Part shown: one piece after another, positions 8,597 through 19,574 of the stretch
Layout: each line of letters begins with the position of its first letter
Numbering within the stretch: position 1 is the stretch's first letter
NCBI GenBank assembly: GCA_029689965.1
Contig: CP121450.1
Coordinates: 3,410,001 to 3,474,000, forward strand
Direction: 5' to 3'
Origin: Curtobacterium flaccumfaciens
GTDB taxonomy: Bacteria; Actinomycetota; Actinomycetes; Actinomycetales; Microbacteriaceae
Length of the DNA stretch: 64,000 nucleotides
Program-made: the position numbers and the translations under genes
Notes under the pieces: generated by a model
The model's input: only the letters and a program-made list of their open reading frames with translations
Databases searched by the model: none
What the model was told of the DNA's origin: nothing

Positions 8597-8911
8597 GTGC
8601 GACTCACCCGAACCCGTCTCTCCCGTTCCCTCGGCGTCACCGCCGCCGCCACCGTGCTCGCCGCGTCCGTCGTCGTCGGCGGCACCTCGGCCGCGCAGGC
8701 AGCGCCCACCGTCTACAAGAACTGCACCGCGGTGCAGAAGGTGTACTCCGGAGGCATCGCCAAGAAGTCCGTCACGAAGAACCGCGTCACCTCGAAGGGC
8801 AAGGTCACGTACCGCGCGCTGAAGGGCACGGTCAAGAAGGACGACGCCCTGTACCAGGCGAACAAGAAGATGGACGCCGATGCCGACGGGATCGCCTGCG
8901 AGAAGAGCTGA
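8597..8911 (+). CDS. Secreted excalibur calcium-binding domain protein
   Basis: 104 residues. The N-terminal signal peptide is RLTRTRLSRSLG followed by a hydrophobic core and an AQA cleavage site near residue 33. A short mature protein then begins APTVYKNCTAVQKVY and ends with the excalibur signature DADADGIACEKS (DxDxDGxxCE). The two cysteines probably form a disulfide. The GTG 8597 start is inferred from the signal-peptide boundary. Extracellular calcium binding is the family expectation; it faces cysE convergently. Confidence 0.82.
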   Translation: MRLTRTRLSRSLGVTAAATVLAASVVVGGTSAAQAAPTVYKNCTAVQKVYSGGIAKKSVTKNRVTSKGKVTYRALKGTVKKDDALYQANKKMDADADGIACEKS

Positions 8912-8937
8912 CGCGGCGGGACCGGTCGCAGCGGCGG

Positions 8938-9522
8938 TCAGAGCGTCGGCACGCCCTCGTGCCCGGACCGCGGTCGGGCCGTACCGGCGACGCCCGTGAC
9001 GACCGAGCCCGGCGGGACGTCCTTCGTCACCACGGTGTTCGCCCCCACGACGGAGTCCGCCCCCACCGTGATCGCACCGATGAGGGACGAGCCCGCCCCG
9101 AGCACCACCCGGTCCCCGACCGCCGGGTGCCGACGAGCGCCGGGCCCGTGGTCGCCGCCGCGGCCGCCGAGGGTCACCCCGTGGAAGAGCACGACGTCGT
9201 CTCCGATCACCGCGGTCTCGCCGATGACGACGCCCATCCCGTGGTCGATGAAGAAGCGCCGTCCGATGCGTGCCCCGGGATGGATCTCGATGCCCGTCGC
9301 CGAGCGGGCGACCTGCGCGACGACCCGCGCCGCGAACCGCGATCCGGGGAGTCCGGCCGCGTTCCACAGGCGGTGTGTGAGCCGGTAGGTCCAGATGGCG
9401 TGCAGTCCCGAGTAGACGACGGCGTTCTCGAGGTCGCCGCGGGCAGCGGGGTCACCGCGACGTGCTGCGGCGAGGTCCTCCCGGATCGTCCGCAGCACGC
9501 CTCGTCGAGCGGGACGCGTCAC
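8938..9522 (-). CDS. cysE: Serine O-acetyltransferase
   Basis: 194 residues (short EpsC-type). It transfers acetyl from acetyl-CoA to serine, the first step of cysteine synthesis. A helical N-terminal part is followed by a left-handed beta-helix of hexapeptide repeats: [40 protein letters not shown], then [17 protein letters not shown]. Asp93-His94 in FIDHG and His114 in LFHGVTLGG are the expected catalytic residues. Its ATG overlaps the cysK stop (ATGA), so the two are one coupled operon. Confidence 0.94.
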   Translation of the reverse strand: MTRPARRGVLRTIREDLAAARRGDPAARGDLENAVVYSGLHAIWTYRLTHRLWNAAGLPGSRFAARVVAQVARSATGIEIHPGARIGRRFFIDHGMGVVIGETAVIGDDVVLFHGVTLGGRGGDHGPGARRHPAVGDRVVLGAGSSLIGAITVGADSVVGANTVVTKDVPPGSVVTGVAGTARPRSGHEGVPTL

Positions 9523-10457
9523 GCAGTGAGTCCCTCGAAGAGCACGGTCGACAGGTAGCGCTCACCGGTGTCGCACACGACCGCGACGACGCGCTTGCCC
9601 GCGTTCTCCGGCCGCGCGGCCACCTCGATCGCGGCATGCACGATCGCACCGGACGAGATGCCGGCGAGGATGCCCTCCTGCGTGCCGAGATCACGGGCGA
9701 CCCGGAGCGCATCGTCCAGCTCGACGTCGACGACCTCGTCGATGACGGACCGGTCGAGGACCTCCGGGACGAAGTTCGCGCCGATGCCCTGGATCTTGTG
9801 CGGGCCGGCCTTGCCCTCGGTCAGCAGCGGCGAGTCCTTCGGCTCCACGGCGACGACCTGCACCCCGGGGACGCGCTCCTTGAGGACCTGGCCGACGCCG
9901 GTGATCGTGCCGCCGGTGCCGACGCCCGCGACGAACACGTCGACGTGGCCCTCGGTGTCGCGGAGGATCTCCTCCGCCGTGGTCTTCCGGTGGATCGCGG
10001 CGTTCGCCGGTGTCTCGAACTGGTGGGCGAGGATGGCGCCCGGCGTCTCCGCGACGATCTGCTCCGCCTTCGACACGGCACCCTTCATGCCCTCGGGCCC
10101 CGGCGTGAGGACGACCTCGGCGCCGTAGGCACGGATCAGGGCCCGACGTTCGACGCTCATCGTCTCGGGCATCGTGATGACGACCCGGTAGCCGCGGGCG
10201 GCGCCGACCAGCGCGAGCGCGATGCCCGTGTTGCCGGAGGACCCCTCCACGATCGTCCCGCCGGCCTGCAGCTCGCCGGACTCCTCGGCCGCGTCGACGA
10301 TCGCGACCCCGAGGCGGTCCTTCACGCTCGCCCCGGGGTTGTAGAACTCGAGCTTCGCCAGGATCTCGGCACCGCCCTCCTTCGGGAGACGGTTCAGCCG
10401 GACCAGCGGCGTGTTCCCGAACGCCTGTGAGATGTCGTCATGGATCGTGCCGCTCAT
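9519..10457 (-). CDS. cysK: Cysteine synthase A (O-acetylserine sulfhydrylase)
   Basis: 312 residues, PLP enzyme that replaces the acetyl of O-acetylserine with sulfide. Lys46 in NPGASVKDR is the Schiff-base lysine; [10 protein letters not shown] (about 71-80) binds the substrate carboxylate, and [12 protein letters not shown] binds the PLP phosphate. [20 protein letters not shown] is a typical start. It is the first gene of cysK-cysE, with the product of cysE feeding cysK. The sequence is clean. Confidence 0.95.
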   Translation of the reverse strand: MSGTIHDDISQAFGNTPLVRLNRLPKEGGAEILAKLEFYNPGASVKDRLGVAIVDAAEESGELQAGGTIVEGSSGNTGIALALVGAARGYRVVITMPETMSVERRALIRAYGAEVVLTPGPEGMKGAVSKAEQIVAETPGAILAHQFETPANAAIHRKTTAEEILRDTEGHVDVFVAGVGTGGTITGVGQVLKERVPGVQVVAVEPKDSPLLTEGKAGPHKIQGIGANFVPEVLDRSVIDEVVDVELDDALRVARDLGTQEGILAGISSGAIVHAAIEVAARPENAGKRVVAVVCDTGERYLSTVLFEGLTA

Positions 10458-10498
10458 CGGTACCGTCCTCTTCGGGTCTGGTCGCGCGCCTCCGCCCT

Positions 10499-10591
10499 GG
10501 AGGCACGGCGTGCGCTGCGATCCTAGCGATCGCACCCGGGACGGTCCCCTCCGATGACGCGCGCTGCGCGCCGGACGCGCACCGTGCCTCC
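10499..10591. repeat. CTGGAGGC-family inverted repeat, long loop
   Basis: Arms GGAGGCACGG (10499-10508) and CCGTGCCTCC (10582-10591) separated by about 73 bases, in the gap between cysK and the dipeptidase gene. Member of the dispersed family best seen at 18554 and 31091. Confidence 0.6.
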
Positions 10592-10639
10592 CGTCCGTCA
10601 CCCTCGGCGCCGCCGCCGCCCTCGCCCGCCGCCGGCGGG

Positions 10640-11676
10640 TCAGCGGACGTGGGCCGTGCGGGCGAACCGCTCGTCGGTGGCCTCGAGCACGCGGAGCACG
10701 TTGCCGCCGGCCAGCGCGCGCAGGTCGCCCGCTCCCCACCCCCGCCGCTCGAGCTCCGCCGCGAGCACCGGGTACCGCGACACGTCCCGCAGGTCCGGCG
10801 GCAGCACCGGTGTGCCGTCGTAGTCCCGCCGAGACCGATGTGCGCCGTGCCCGCGACCTCGCGCGCGTGCTCGACGTGGTCCGCCACGTCGGACACCGTC
10901 ACGAGCGGAGGCTCCCCCGCCGAGCCGGCGTCCTCCCACTCGGCCCACGCCCGCGACACGAACTTCGGCACGAACGTGATCATGACCACGCCGCCGTTGT
11001 CCGCCAGCCGGGCGAGCACGTCGTCGGGCACGTTCCTGGGGTGGTCGTTCACGGCGATCGTCGACGAATGGCTGAAGACCACGGGCTGCGTGGCGACGTC
11101 GAGTGCGTCCTGCATGGTCGCGGGCGAGGTGTGCGAGAGGTCGACGAGCATGCCGATCTGCTCCATCTCGGCGACGATCTCGCGTCCCCGGTCGGTCAGG
11201 CCTCCGTGCGGGTGCGAGCCCGTCGCCGAGTCGGCCCACGGGGTGTCGTCGTTGTGCGTGAGGGTCATGTAGCGGACGCCCAGCCGGGCGAGGTCGCGGA
11301 GAACGGCCAGGTCGTCGCCGATCGAGTGTCCGCCCTCGGCCCCCAGCAAGGAGGCGACGCGGCCCGAGCCGACGGCGGCCCGGACCTCTCCTGCGGTCCG
11401 GGCGAGCGCGAGCGCGTCCGGGTACCGTTCGATGATCCGGTGGGCGAGGTCGATCTGCTGCAGGGTCGTGCGCACCGGGTCCGGTTCGTCGGCGGGGACG
11501 AACACCGACCAGAACTGTCCGACGACACCACCCGCGCGGAGCTTCGGGAGGTCGGTGTGCAGCGAGCCGTCCTCGGAGTCGATCCCGTCGACCACGGAGC
11601 CGTGGGTGTCGCGCCGCTCCCACGGCAGGTCGTTGTGTCCGTCGATGACCGGAAACGGGAGCGCGTCGAACGTCAT
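10640..11676 (-). CDS. Membrane dipeptidase, peptidase family M19 (one frameshift)
   Basis: About 345 aa zinc dipeptidase. Metal ligands: His14 and Asp16 in [10 protein letters not shown], the Glu of [12 protein letters not shown], and His residues in VDLSHTS and VFSHSS. After HIGLGG the frame changes; one G missing from GGG (CCC 10825-10827 on the + strand) restores [20 protein letters not shown], and the protein runs to the stop at 10640. It hydrolyses dipeptides, possibly including D-residue ones. No signal peptide is visible, so it is probably cytoplasmic. Single gene. Confidence 0.85.
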
Positions 11677-11714
11677 GTCCCGACGCTACCGCGCGCCGTC
11701 GTTAGGCTCGGCGG

Positions 11715-12290
11715 ATGGACCCGGTCACGCTCAGCACCGAACGCCTCGTGCTCTCGGTGCCGGAACCTGCCGACGCAGACGACGTCGTGGCGTACGCGAA
11801 CGACCCGGACGTCATCGCGTACACCCCGGTACCGGTGCCGTACGGGCACGCCGAGGCGCACCACTGGATCACCGACGTGGTGCGGTCGGGCTGGGCGGCC
11901 GACTCCCGGTACGAGTTCGGGGTGCGCCGGCGCGACGATCCCCGTCTGCTCGGTACCGTCGGGCTGTTCGGCCTCGTGCACGCCGCCGCCGAGATCGGGT
12001 ACGCGATGCACCCGGAGGGGCGCGGACAGGGGTTCGTGACCGAGGCGGCCGCAGCGGTCCTCGACTGGGCGTTCGCTCCGCCGCCGCACGGACTCGGCCT
12101 CGTCCGGGTGCAGTGGCGGGCGATCGCCACGAACACCCCGTCCGTCGCGATCGCGCAGCGGCTCGGTCTCCGCTACGAGGGCCGGCTCCGCTCCGGGGTG
12201 CTCCACCGCGGGCGGCGCCACGACCAGCTCGTCGCGGCGGCCCTGAGCGCTGACGACCGTTCCACCCCGATGGTCTGGCCGACCGCGTGA
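11715..12290 (+). CDS. GNAT acetyltransferase, RimJ/RimL type
   Basis: 191 residues. N-terminal TERLVLSVPEPADADDVVAY is the usual RimJ-like opening. The acetyl-CoA pyrophosphate loop is in MHPEGRGQGFVTEAAAAVLD (Q/R-G-x-G), and NTPSVAIAQRLGLRYEGRLR is the conserved motif before the last strand. Substrate is unknown (ribosomal protein N-termini or small amines in relatives). Its stop overlaps the next gene start (GTGA). Confidence 0.87.
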   Translation: MDPVTLSTERLVLSVPEPADADDVVAYANDPDVIAYTPVPVPYGHAEAHHWITDVVRSGWAADSRYEFGVRRRDDPRLLGTVGLFGLVHAAAEIGYAMHPEGRGQGFVTEAAAAVLDWAFAPPPHGLGLVRVQWRAIATNTPSVAIAQRLGLRYEGRLRSGVLHRGRRHDQLVAAALSADDRSTPMVWPTA

Positions 12291-12775
12291 CCGTCTCGTT
12301 CCGCGTCGTGACCGAGCTCGACGCCCCGCCGGAGCGGGCGTTCGCGCTGTCCCTGGACATCGGTGCGCACGAGCGTTCGATGGCCGCCAGCGACGAGCGC
12401 GCGGTCGCCGGCACCACGTCCGGCAGGATCGGGCTCGGCGAGACCGTCACGTGGCGCGCCAGGCACTTCGGTGTCGTCTGGCGGATGACGAGCCGGATCA
12501 CCGTCCTGGAGGCACCGCACCGGTTCGTCGACGAACAGGTGCGTGGGCCGTTCGCTCGCTTCCACCACGTCCACCGCTTCGAGCCGTCGGCTCGCGGCAC
12601 ACGGATGGTGGACGAGATCGAGTTCCGCGCACCGCTCGGCCCGCTCGGCCTGCTCGCCGAACGGGTTGCGCTGGCGCGCTACCTGCCGCGCCTCATCCGC
12701 GCGCGGAACGAGTCGCTGGCGGCCGAGCTCCGCGACGGCGGTCAGGCCCCAGCGAACTCGCCGCCCTCGCCGTAG
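12287..12775 (+). CDS. SRPBCC (START-like) domain protein
   Basis: 162 residues of the polyketide cyclase/dehydrase superfamily: a helix-grip fold with RVVTELDAPPERAFALSLDI at the start and the conserved strand TRMVDEIEFRAPLGPLGLLA near the end. Coupled to the acetyltransferase by a GTGA overlap. Its last 34 bases overlap the convergent GNAT gene. Ligand unknown. Confidence 0.75.
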   Translation: MTVSFRVVTELDAPPERAFALSLDIGAHERSMAASDERAVAGTTSGRIGLGETVTWRARHFGVVWRMTSRITVLEAPHRFVDEQVRGPFARFHHVHRFEPSARGTRMVDEIEFRAPLGPLGLLAERVALARYLPRLIRARNESLAAELRDGGQAPANSPPSP

Positions 12776-13269
12776 GCGCCTGCGTCGGTGATCCAGGCGC
12801 GGGTGGGTCGGCCGCTCAGCGCATGTGGGAAGACCACCCCGAAGGGACGGAAGCCCGCGCTCCGGTAGAGCCGGAGCGCCGGAGCGTTGTCCTCGAGCGC
12901 GTGCAGCAGGCACCGGTGGTGTCCGGCGTGCTCGGCGCGGGAGACGGCGGCCCGCAGCAGCGACCGCCCCAGGCCGTGGCCCTGCGCTCGCGGATCGACG
13001 GCCAGGAGCGAGAGGTAGGCGGCGTCCGCAGTGTCGTCGGACGATCCCGTTCCGGGAGCCGTCACGAGCGCGAACCCGGCGAGCCCGCCGTCGTCGGACG
13101 CCACGACCAGCGCCACCCGATGCGCCGCGAACTTCGCTCGCGCCCGGTCGCGGACGGCGTCCGACTCCTGGACGCCGTCACGCCTGGCGACGGCCGTCGT
13201 CCAGAGGTCGATGCACGCCTCGGTCTCGTCCTCGCGCGCGGCACGCACGACGCAGGACGATCCGGTCAC
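12742..13269 (-). CDS. GNAT acetyltransferase
   Basis: 175 residues. GNAT core: LLAVDPRAQGHGLGRSLLRA (Q-G-x-G-L-G acetyl-CoA loop, about residues 90-108) and LHALEDNAPALRLYRSAGFR (motif B, NxxAxxLYxxxGF). GTG 13269 fits the family start. Converges on the SRPBCC gene with a 34-bp overlap. Substrate unknown. Confidence 0.84.
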   Translation of the reverse strand: MTGSSCVVRAAREDETEACIDLWTTAVARRDGVQESDAVRDRARAKFAAHRVALVVASDDGGLAGFALVTAPGTGSSDDTADAAYLSLLAVDPRAQGHGLGRSLLRAAVSRAEHAGHHRCLLHALEDNAPALRLYRSAGFRPFGVVFPHALSGRPTRAWITDAGAYGEGGEFAGA

Positions 13270-13273
13270 CCGT

Positions 13274-13443
13274 TCAGCCTACGACCGAGCCGAGTCCGAT
13301 CCGGAACGAGGCGCCCCGGTGCTCGTCGGGCAGCCGGTCCCCGCGTCCGTGCAGCTCGTGTCGGAGCGACCCCGGCTCGTAGCCGTCGGGGTGGACGCCC
13401 CGGGCACGGAGCTCGGCACCACGAACTCGATGACGTCCTCCAC
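13274..13443 (-). CDS. Possible small hypothetical protein (one frameshift)
   Basis: If one C is added at GGG 13402-13404 (+ strand), a GTG at 13443 opens a frame of about 56 residues starting EDVIEFVVPSSV, then HPDGYEPGSLRHELHGRGDR and ending SFRIGLGSVVG. The composition looks protein-like, but I do not recognise a family. It lies between a GNAT gene and a tandem repeat. No clear ribosome-binding site. It could be a gene remnant. Confidence 0.35.
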
Positions 13444-13448
13444 GGGAC

Positions 13449-13528
13449 GTGCGGTGCGCGCGTCAGGGACGTGCAGTGGGTGTGTCCGGGTCGTGCAGTG
13501 GGTGTGTCCGGGTCGTGCGGTCGGCGCG

Positions 13529-13536
<8 letters not shown>
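13449..13536. repeat. 22-bp tandem repeat, 4 copies
   Basis: Copies at 13449-13470, 13471-13492, 13493-13514 and 13515-13536. The two central copies are identical and begin GTGCAGTGGGTGTGT; the outer two diverge (GTGCGGTGCGCGCGT, GTGCGGTCGGCGCGT). The last copy enters the 3' end of sufU. Confidence 0.85.
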
Positions 13537-15386
<1,850 letters not shown>

Positions 15387-15599
15387 CTACTGGTTGCCGA
15401 CCTGCTTGTCGGCAGCGTCACGCGCACCGTCGATCTTGTCGTCGAACTTGCCGCCCGTCGCCTTCTTGACCGCGTCGGCGACGCCGTCGAGCACCTTGTC
15501 GCTGATGCCCTCGGCCTGCTCGCTCTTCAGGGCGTCCTGGACCTTCCCGTCCTTCAGGAAGTCCTGGGCCTTCTTCGTGATGTCGTCGAACCCCGTCAT
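15387..15599 (-). CDS. MT0933/Rv0909-like small protein (putative antitoxin family)
   Basis: 70-residue charged helical protein, MTGFDDITKKAQDFLKDGKV then DKVLDGVADAVKKATGGKFD. This matches the actinobacterial MT0933-like family, annotated as the antitoxin of the Rv0909-Rv0910 pair. No SRPBCC toxin partner (Rv0910 type) lies beside it, so it is an orphan here and its antitoxin role is doubtful. Followed by a strong terminator. Confidence 0.75.
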   Translation of the reverse strand: MTGFDDITKKAQDFLKDGKVQDALKSEQAEGISDKVLDGVADAVKKATGGKFDDKIDGARDAADKQVGNQ

Positions 15600-15695
15600 C
15601 GGCTGCTCCTCACCTGGGACGGAGCCCGGCGCCCCGTCGTGGAGCCGATGCTAGGCCGGATGTCCGCGGAGCGCGCCGGACCGTACGGAATCTCC

Positions 15696-16987
15696 TCAGA
15701 CCATCTGCGCGCTGCGTCGACGGGCGAGGACGTAGCCGACTGCGACCGATCCCGACACGGCGAGGAGCGTCGGCACGAGGATGTCGGTGCCCTGCTGCGT
15801 GAACTCCACGACGAGCACGAGGGCCGTGAACGGCGCACGCATCGTGGTGGCGAGGAAGCCGGCGGCGCCGACGAACGCGAACGCCGCGAGGCTCGGTCCG
15901 TCGGTCGGCCAGAGCAGGAGCCAGAGCCCGCCCAGACCACCGCCGACCGCGGAGCCGATCGCGATCGACGGGGTGAGCGTGCCACCGACCGCACCGGCAC
16001 CGATCGTGGCGGAGGTCGTGATCGTCCGGATGACGCCGAGGGCGAGCAGGAACAGGATCGGCGACAGGCCGGCGACCGAGCCGGCGTCGAGCGACGCGTT
16101 CATCGCCACGAGGCCGAGCGCGCGTCCGTTGCCGAGGATCTCGGGAACGGCACCGCGATGACGCCGACCATGGCGAACACGACCGGGAGCACCACGACCA
16201 GACGCCAGCCCTTCGGCGCGAGGCCCTGCAGCCGGTTGGTGAGCTTGACGAACCCGACGCCGGCGATGCCGAGGACCGGGCCGACGATCACGGACCACAC
16301 GAGCAACGACGTCGACAGGTGCATCGCCGGCACGTCGTACAGGACCTCGTCGGGGATGACGAGCCGTGCCGCGAACGCCGCGATCGCACTCGTCGCGAGC
16401 GCCGGGAGTGCGGTGGCGAAGGTCAGTTCGCCGAGCAGCACCTCGACCGCGAACAGCGCGCCGCCGAGCGGGACGTCGTACACGGCGGCGAGGCCCGCGG
16501 CGGCACCGCAGGCCACGAGGATCTTCGTCTCCCGGGCGGTCAGTCCGGCCCGCGCCGTGACGAGCTGCGAGAGCCAGGCACCGACCTCGCGCGGAGCGAC
16601 CTCTTTCCCGATCGACGCCCCGAGTCCGACGGCGAGGATCTGCACGCCCGCGTTCGCGACGGTCGCGAGCGCGGGCATCCGCTTGCCGCCGACCGCAGCG
16701 GGCACCGACACGACCGGCCGCCCCCAGCGCCGGAGCGCCCACCACGCGAGACCGGTGAGCACGCCCGCCGCGGTGAGCGCGAGGAAGCGGTTCAGGGCGG
16801 ACGGGGCGTCGGCCGCCTCGAGGTGCCCGCCGAACGGGTAGCCGAACGCGACGAACTGGATGAGTTGCAGTGCGAGCCACACCGACACACCGGCGACGCC
16901 GCCCGCCACACCGACGAGGCCGGTGACGACGGCGAGCTTGAGCGCCCAGACGGGGGTCGCTCGTGTCGCGTGTCCGGTGTGCGGCAT
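15696..16987 (-). CDS. ClC-family chloride channel/antiporter (one frameshift)
   Basis: About 431 aa with 10-12 hydrophobic helices. Family motifs: VGLGASIGKEVAPREVGAWL in the position of GxSxGREGPxV (GKEVAP replaces GREGP but keeps the glutamate), AAGLAAVYDVPLGGALFAVE and GAGAVGGTLTPSIAIG. The N-terminal two thirds end with VIAVPFP; adding one C at GGG 16143-16145 (+ strand) gives EILGNGRALGLVAMNASLDA and the rest to 15696. The protein is an inner-membrane anion transporter. It lacks CBS domains. Confidence 0.85.
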
Positions 16988-17043
16988 ATCGGGAAGCCTA
17001 CCGGGCCGCCCCTCGCACTCCGGACCCGACGAACGGCCGCGCA

Positions 17044-17391
17044 TCAGTCGAAGAAGCTCGCTCAGCCAGTTCCCGCGGCGCTTCCTGCCGTACCCGTACT
17101 GCTGCTGCCCGTACGACGCCCCGGAGCCCGGCTGCGCGTACCCACGCCGGGCAGGTCGGTCCCACGACGCCGGCGAACCGGGCGACCCCGGCGAGGCGTA
17201 CCCGTTGCGCGGCACGGCCATCCCGGGCGCGTACGACGGCTGCGGTCGTGCCGGACCGGCGGGGCACGCTCGACGATCTTGTCGAGTTCCCCGCGATCGA
17301 GCCACACGCCGCGGCACTCGGGGCAGTAGTCGATCTCGATACCGGATCGCTCGGACATCACGAGGGTGGTCTGGTCGTTGGGGCACTGCAT
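17044..17391 (-). CDS. zf-TFIIB domain protein (two frameshifts)
   Basis: Small zinc-ribbon protein. MQCPNDQTTLVMSERSGIEI and DYCPECRGVWLDRGELDKIV give the CxxD...CPxC-type ribbon (PF13453). The tail is Pro/Gly/Tyr-rich (GYASPGSPGSPASW, YGQQQYGYGRKRRGNWLSEL). One G/C is missing at 17261-17264, and one T seems extra near 17051-17054, where the true end reads ELFD then stop, as in relatives. ATG 17391 follows GAAGGACC. About 116 aa. Function unknown. Confidence 0.75.
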
Positions 17392-17518
17392 GGCGAGGTC
17401 CTTCCGCACGGAGGCGCCGGTCCCGGCGCTTCCTGTGATCCTGGCCAGGTTCCATGAGGCGCCCATGCGAAGGACCTGGGCGGAGCCGGTGAGCCGACCC
17501 GCGCCTCCAGGCCGACCG

Positions 17519-18501
17519 TCAGAACCAGCGTTTCACCTTGAACACCACCCACAGCACCGCTGCGAAGACCACCATCGCGACGATCGCCAACGGGTACCCC
17601 AGGGGCCACTGCAGTTCGGGCATGTGCGTGAAGTTCATGCCGTAGACCGCCGCGACGAGCGTCGGTGCGAAGAGGATCGCCGCCCATCCCGAGATGCGCT
17701 TCGTGTCGTCGTTCTGCTTCTGCGCGGCGAGCGTCGAGTCGACCGTCAGCGCGTTCTGCAGCAGTTGCCGGAACGTGTCGAGTCGCTCCACCGTCCGGAT
17801 CGCGTGGTCGAGGACGTCACGGAAGCGGCGCTGCATCTCCACGGGCAGGTGGTACTTCTCGGCGCCGCGGTGCAGGTTCTCGATGATGTTGATGAGCGGC
17901 CGGGCCGCCCGCTGGAAGTCGACGACCTCGCCGAACAACTCGTAGATGCGTCGGGAGACCCGGCCTCGCCCGCGAAGAGCTGGTCCTCGATCTGGTTGAT
18001 GTCCTCCTCGAGACCGTCGATCACCGGGACGTAGCCGTCCACGATCGAGTCCATCAGGGCCCAGAGCTGCGCCTGCGGCCCCACCGTCACGAGACCCGGC
18101 TTCCCGCTCATCCGCTGCAGCGCCCGCGGCACGGTCTGCTCGCCCCGCGGGTCGGCCTGGACGACGGCGAGGAAGAAGTCCTCGCCGACGAAGGCGTGCA
18201 CCTCGCCGAACTCGACCTCCTCGCGACGGTCGTTGTAGAGCGCGGGCTTGAGGACCACGAAGAGCGTCGACCCGTAGCGCTCGAGCTTCGGGCGCTGGTG
18301 CCCCTCGGCGGAGTCCTCGACCGCGAGCTCGTGCAGGCCGAGGGCGACCGCGACGTCGCCGAGCTCCTCGGCGTCGGGCTGGTGCAGGACGATGCACGCG
18401 CTGGCGCCCTGGTCCTCGAGCATCCGGAAGGTGTCGTCGAGCGAAGGACTCGGGATCGGAGCGATCCGGTCGACGTAGACGGTGTTCAGCTCGACGGTCA
18501 C
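17519..18501 (-). CDS. corA: CorA-like magnesium/cobalt transport protein (one frameshift)
   Basis: About 327 aa. A large cytoplasmic N-terminal domain (DRIAPIPSPSLDDTFRMLED, EVHAFVGEDFFLAVVQADPR) is followed by a long helix and two C-terminal membrane segments. The channel signature YGMNFTHMPEL is present, with basic KVKRWF at the end. The frame breaks after FAGEAG; one G missing from CCC 17959-17961 (+ strand) gives VSRRIYELFGEVVDFQRAAR. GTG 18501 is the likely start. Pentameric Mg2+/Co2+ influx channel. Confidence 0.9.
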
Positions 18502-18553
18502 GTGCCCACCGTACGCAGGCTGCGCGGCAGCCGCCGGGTGCGACCCGCTGACG

Positions 18554-18593
18554 GCCTGGAGGCGCGTGGCGGGCCCGCCACGCGCCTCCAGGC
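18554..18593. repeat. Perfect 40-bp palindrome (CTGGAGGC family)
   Basis: GCCTGGAGGCGCGTGGCGGG followed immediately by its exact reverse complement, centred on GGGCCC. It sits between the divergent corA and tspO genes, so it is not placed as a terminator of either. Confidence 0.95.
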
Positions 18594-18687
18594 TCTCCCG
18601 TCCCCGTCCGCTGGACGTGCGCTGCGCGCCGGCACCGGGCACGCGCCTACGGTGCAGGTCATCAGCATGCTGACGAAAGGGGCTGAC

Positions 18688-19499
18688 ATGACGAGGATCT
18701 GGAAGCGGATCGCGGTTGCGGTGAGCGCGGTCGTCGCGGTGGTCGGCGCGTTCGTCGGCTCCGGGGCAGCCGGTGGGACACCGATCCAGGACGCGGCGGG
18801 TGGCGCGCTGTCGGCGTCCTCCACGGCCGTCGCGCCCGACGGGCCGGCGTTCTCGATCTGGAGCGTCATCTACGTCGGCCTGCTGGCGTACGCGATCCGG
18901 CAGTGCTTCCGCACGGCGGACGAAGGCCGGCACGCGCGGCTCACCCTGCCCGTCGTGCTCTCCCTGCTCCTCAACGCGGCGTGGATCCTGTCCGTGCAGT
19001 TCGGGGTCCTGTGGCTGAGCGAACCGATCATCGTCGCCCTGCTCGGGGTGCTGGTGTGGACGTTCGTACTGCTGCGGCGCTCTCGGCCGACGGGGATCGT
19101 CGAGGCGATCGTGACCGACGGCACGTTCGGGCTCTACCTCGGGTGGGTGTGCGTCGCGACGGCGGCGAACACGGCGGCGGTGCTGACGGCCGCGGGCTTC
19201 CGGGGCCTCGGGCTCTCGCTCGACCTCTGGGGCGTGGTGGTCGCGCTCGTGGCCGGGCTCGTCGGGGTCCTGCTCGCGGTGTGGGGACAGGGACGCCTGG
19301 CGCCGACGGCGTCGCTCGCGTGGGGGCTGGCGTGGGTGGCGGTCGCTCGGCTCGACGGGCCGCTCGTGTCGACGCCGACCGCCGTCGCCGCGGTGGTGGC
19401 CGCGGCCGCGGCGGTCGTCGTGACGCTCGTGGTGCGGGCGCGGGCCGGGTGGGCCGGCGGAGCCCGAGTCTCGGGGGACGCCCCCGAGTCTCGGTCTGA
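18688..19499 (+). CDS. TspO/MBR (tryptophan-rich sensory protein) family, 3' end uncertain
   Basis: Five-helix membrane protein: GTPIQDAAGGALSASSTAVA, AFSIWSVIYVGLLAYAIRQC, LLLNAAWILSVQFGVLWLSE and GLYLGWVCVATAANTAA are recognisable TspO segments. ATG 18688 follows AAAGGGG at 6 bases. Homology ends near LVVRARAGW; the frame as read stays open to 19791 across a repeat and antisense to ald, which looks like loss of the stop. One missing base around 19440-19480 would bring in TGA 19497-19499, the end used here. TspO proteins bind porphyrins or steroids. Confidence 0.75.
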
Positions 19500-19556
19500 G
19501 CGACGTTCCTCGCGGCGACGAGCCCGAGAAGTGTCGCCCGGGCCGAGTCTCGGCGC
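19459..19556. repeat. CGAGACTCGG-type repeat module
   Basis: CCCGAGTCTCGGG at the left and GCCGAGTCTCGGC at the right bracket an internal inverted pair (GCGACGTTCCTCG ... CGAGAAGTGTCGC). The same skeleton recurs at 56537 and 57864. It lies between the convergent tspO and ald genes. Confidence 0.8.
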
Positions 19557-19574
19557 CGCCACGCACTGGCGAGC

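Noticed and set aside
15387..15599. Complete toxin-antitoxin system around the MT0933-like gene
   Set aside because: No Rv0910-like SRPBCC partner is adjacent; the SRPBCC gene at 12287 is 2.6 kb away on the other strand and coupled to an acetyltransferase.
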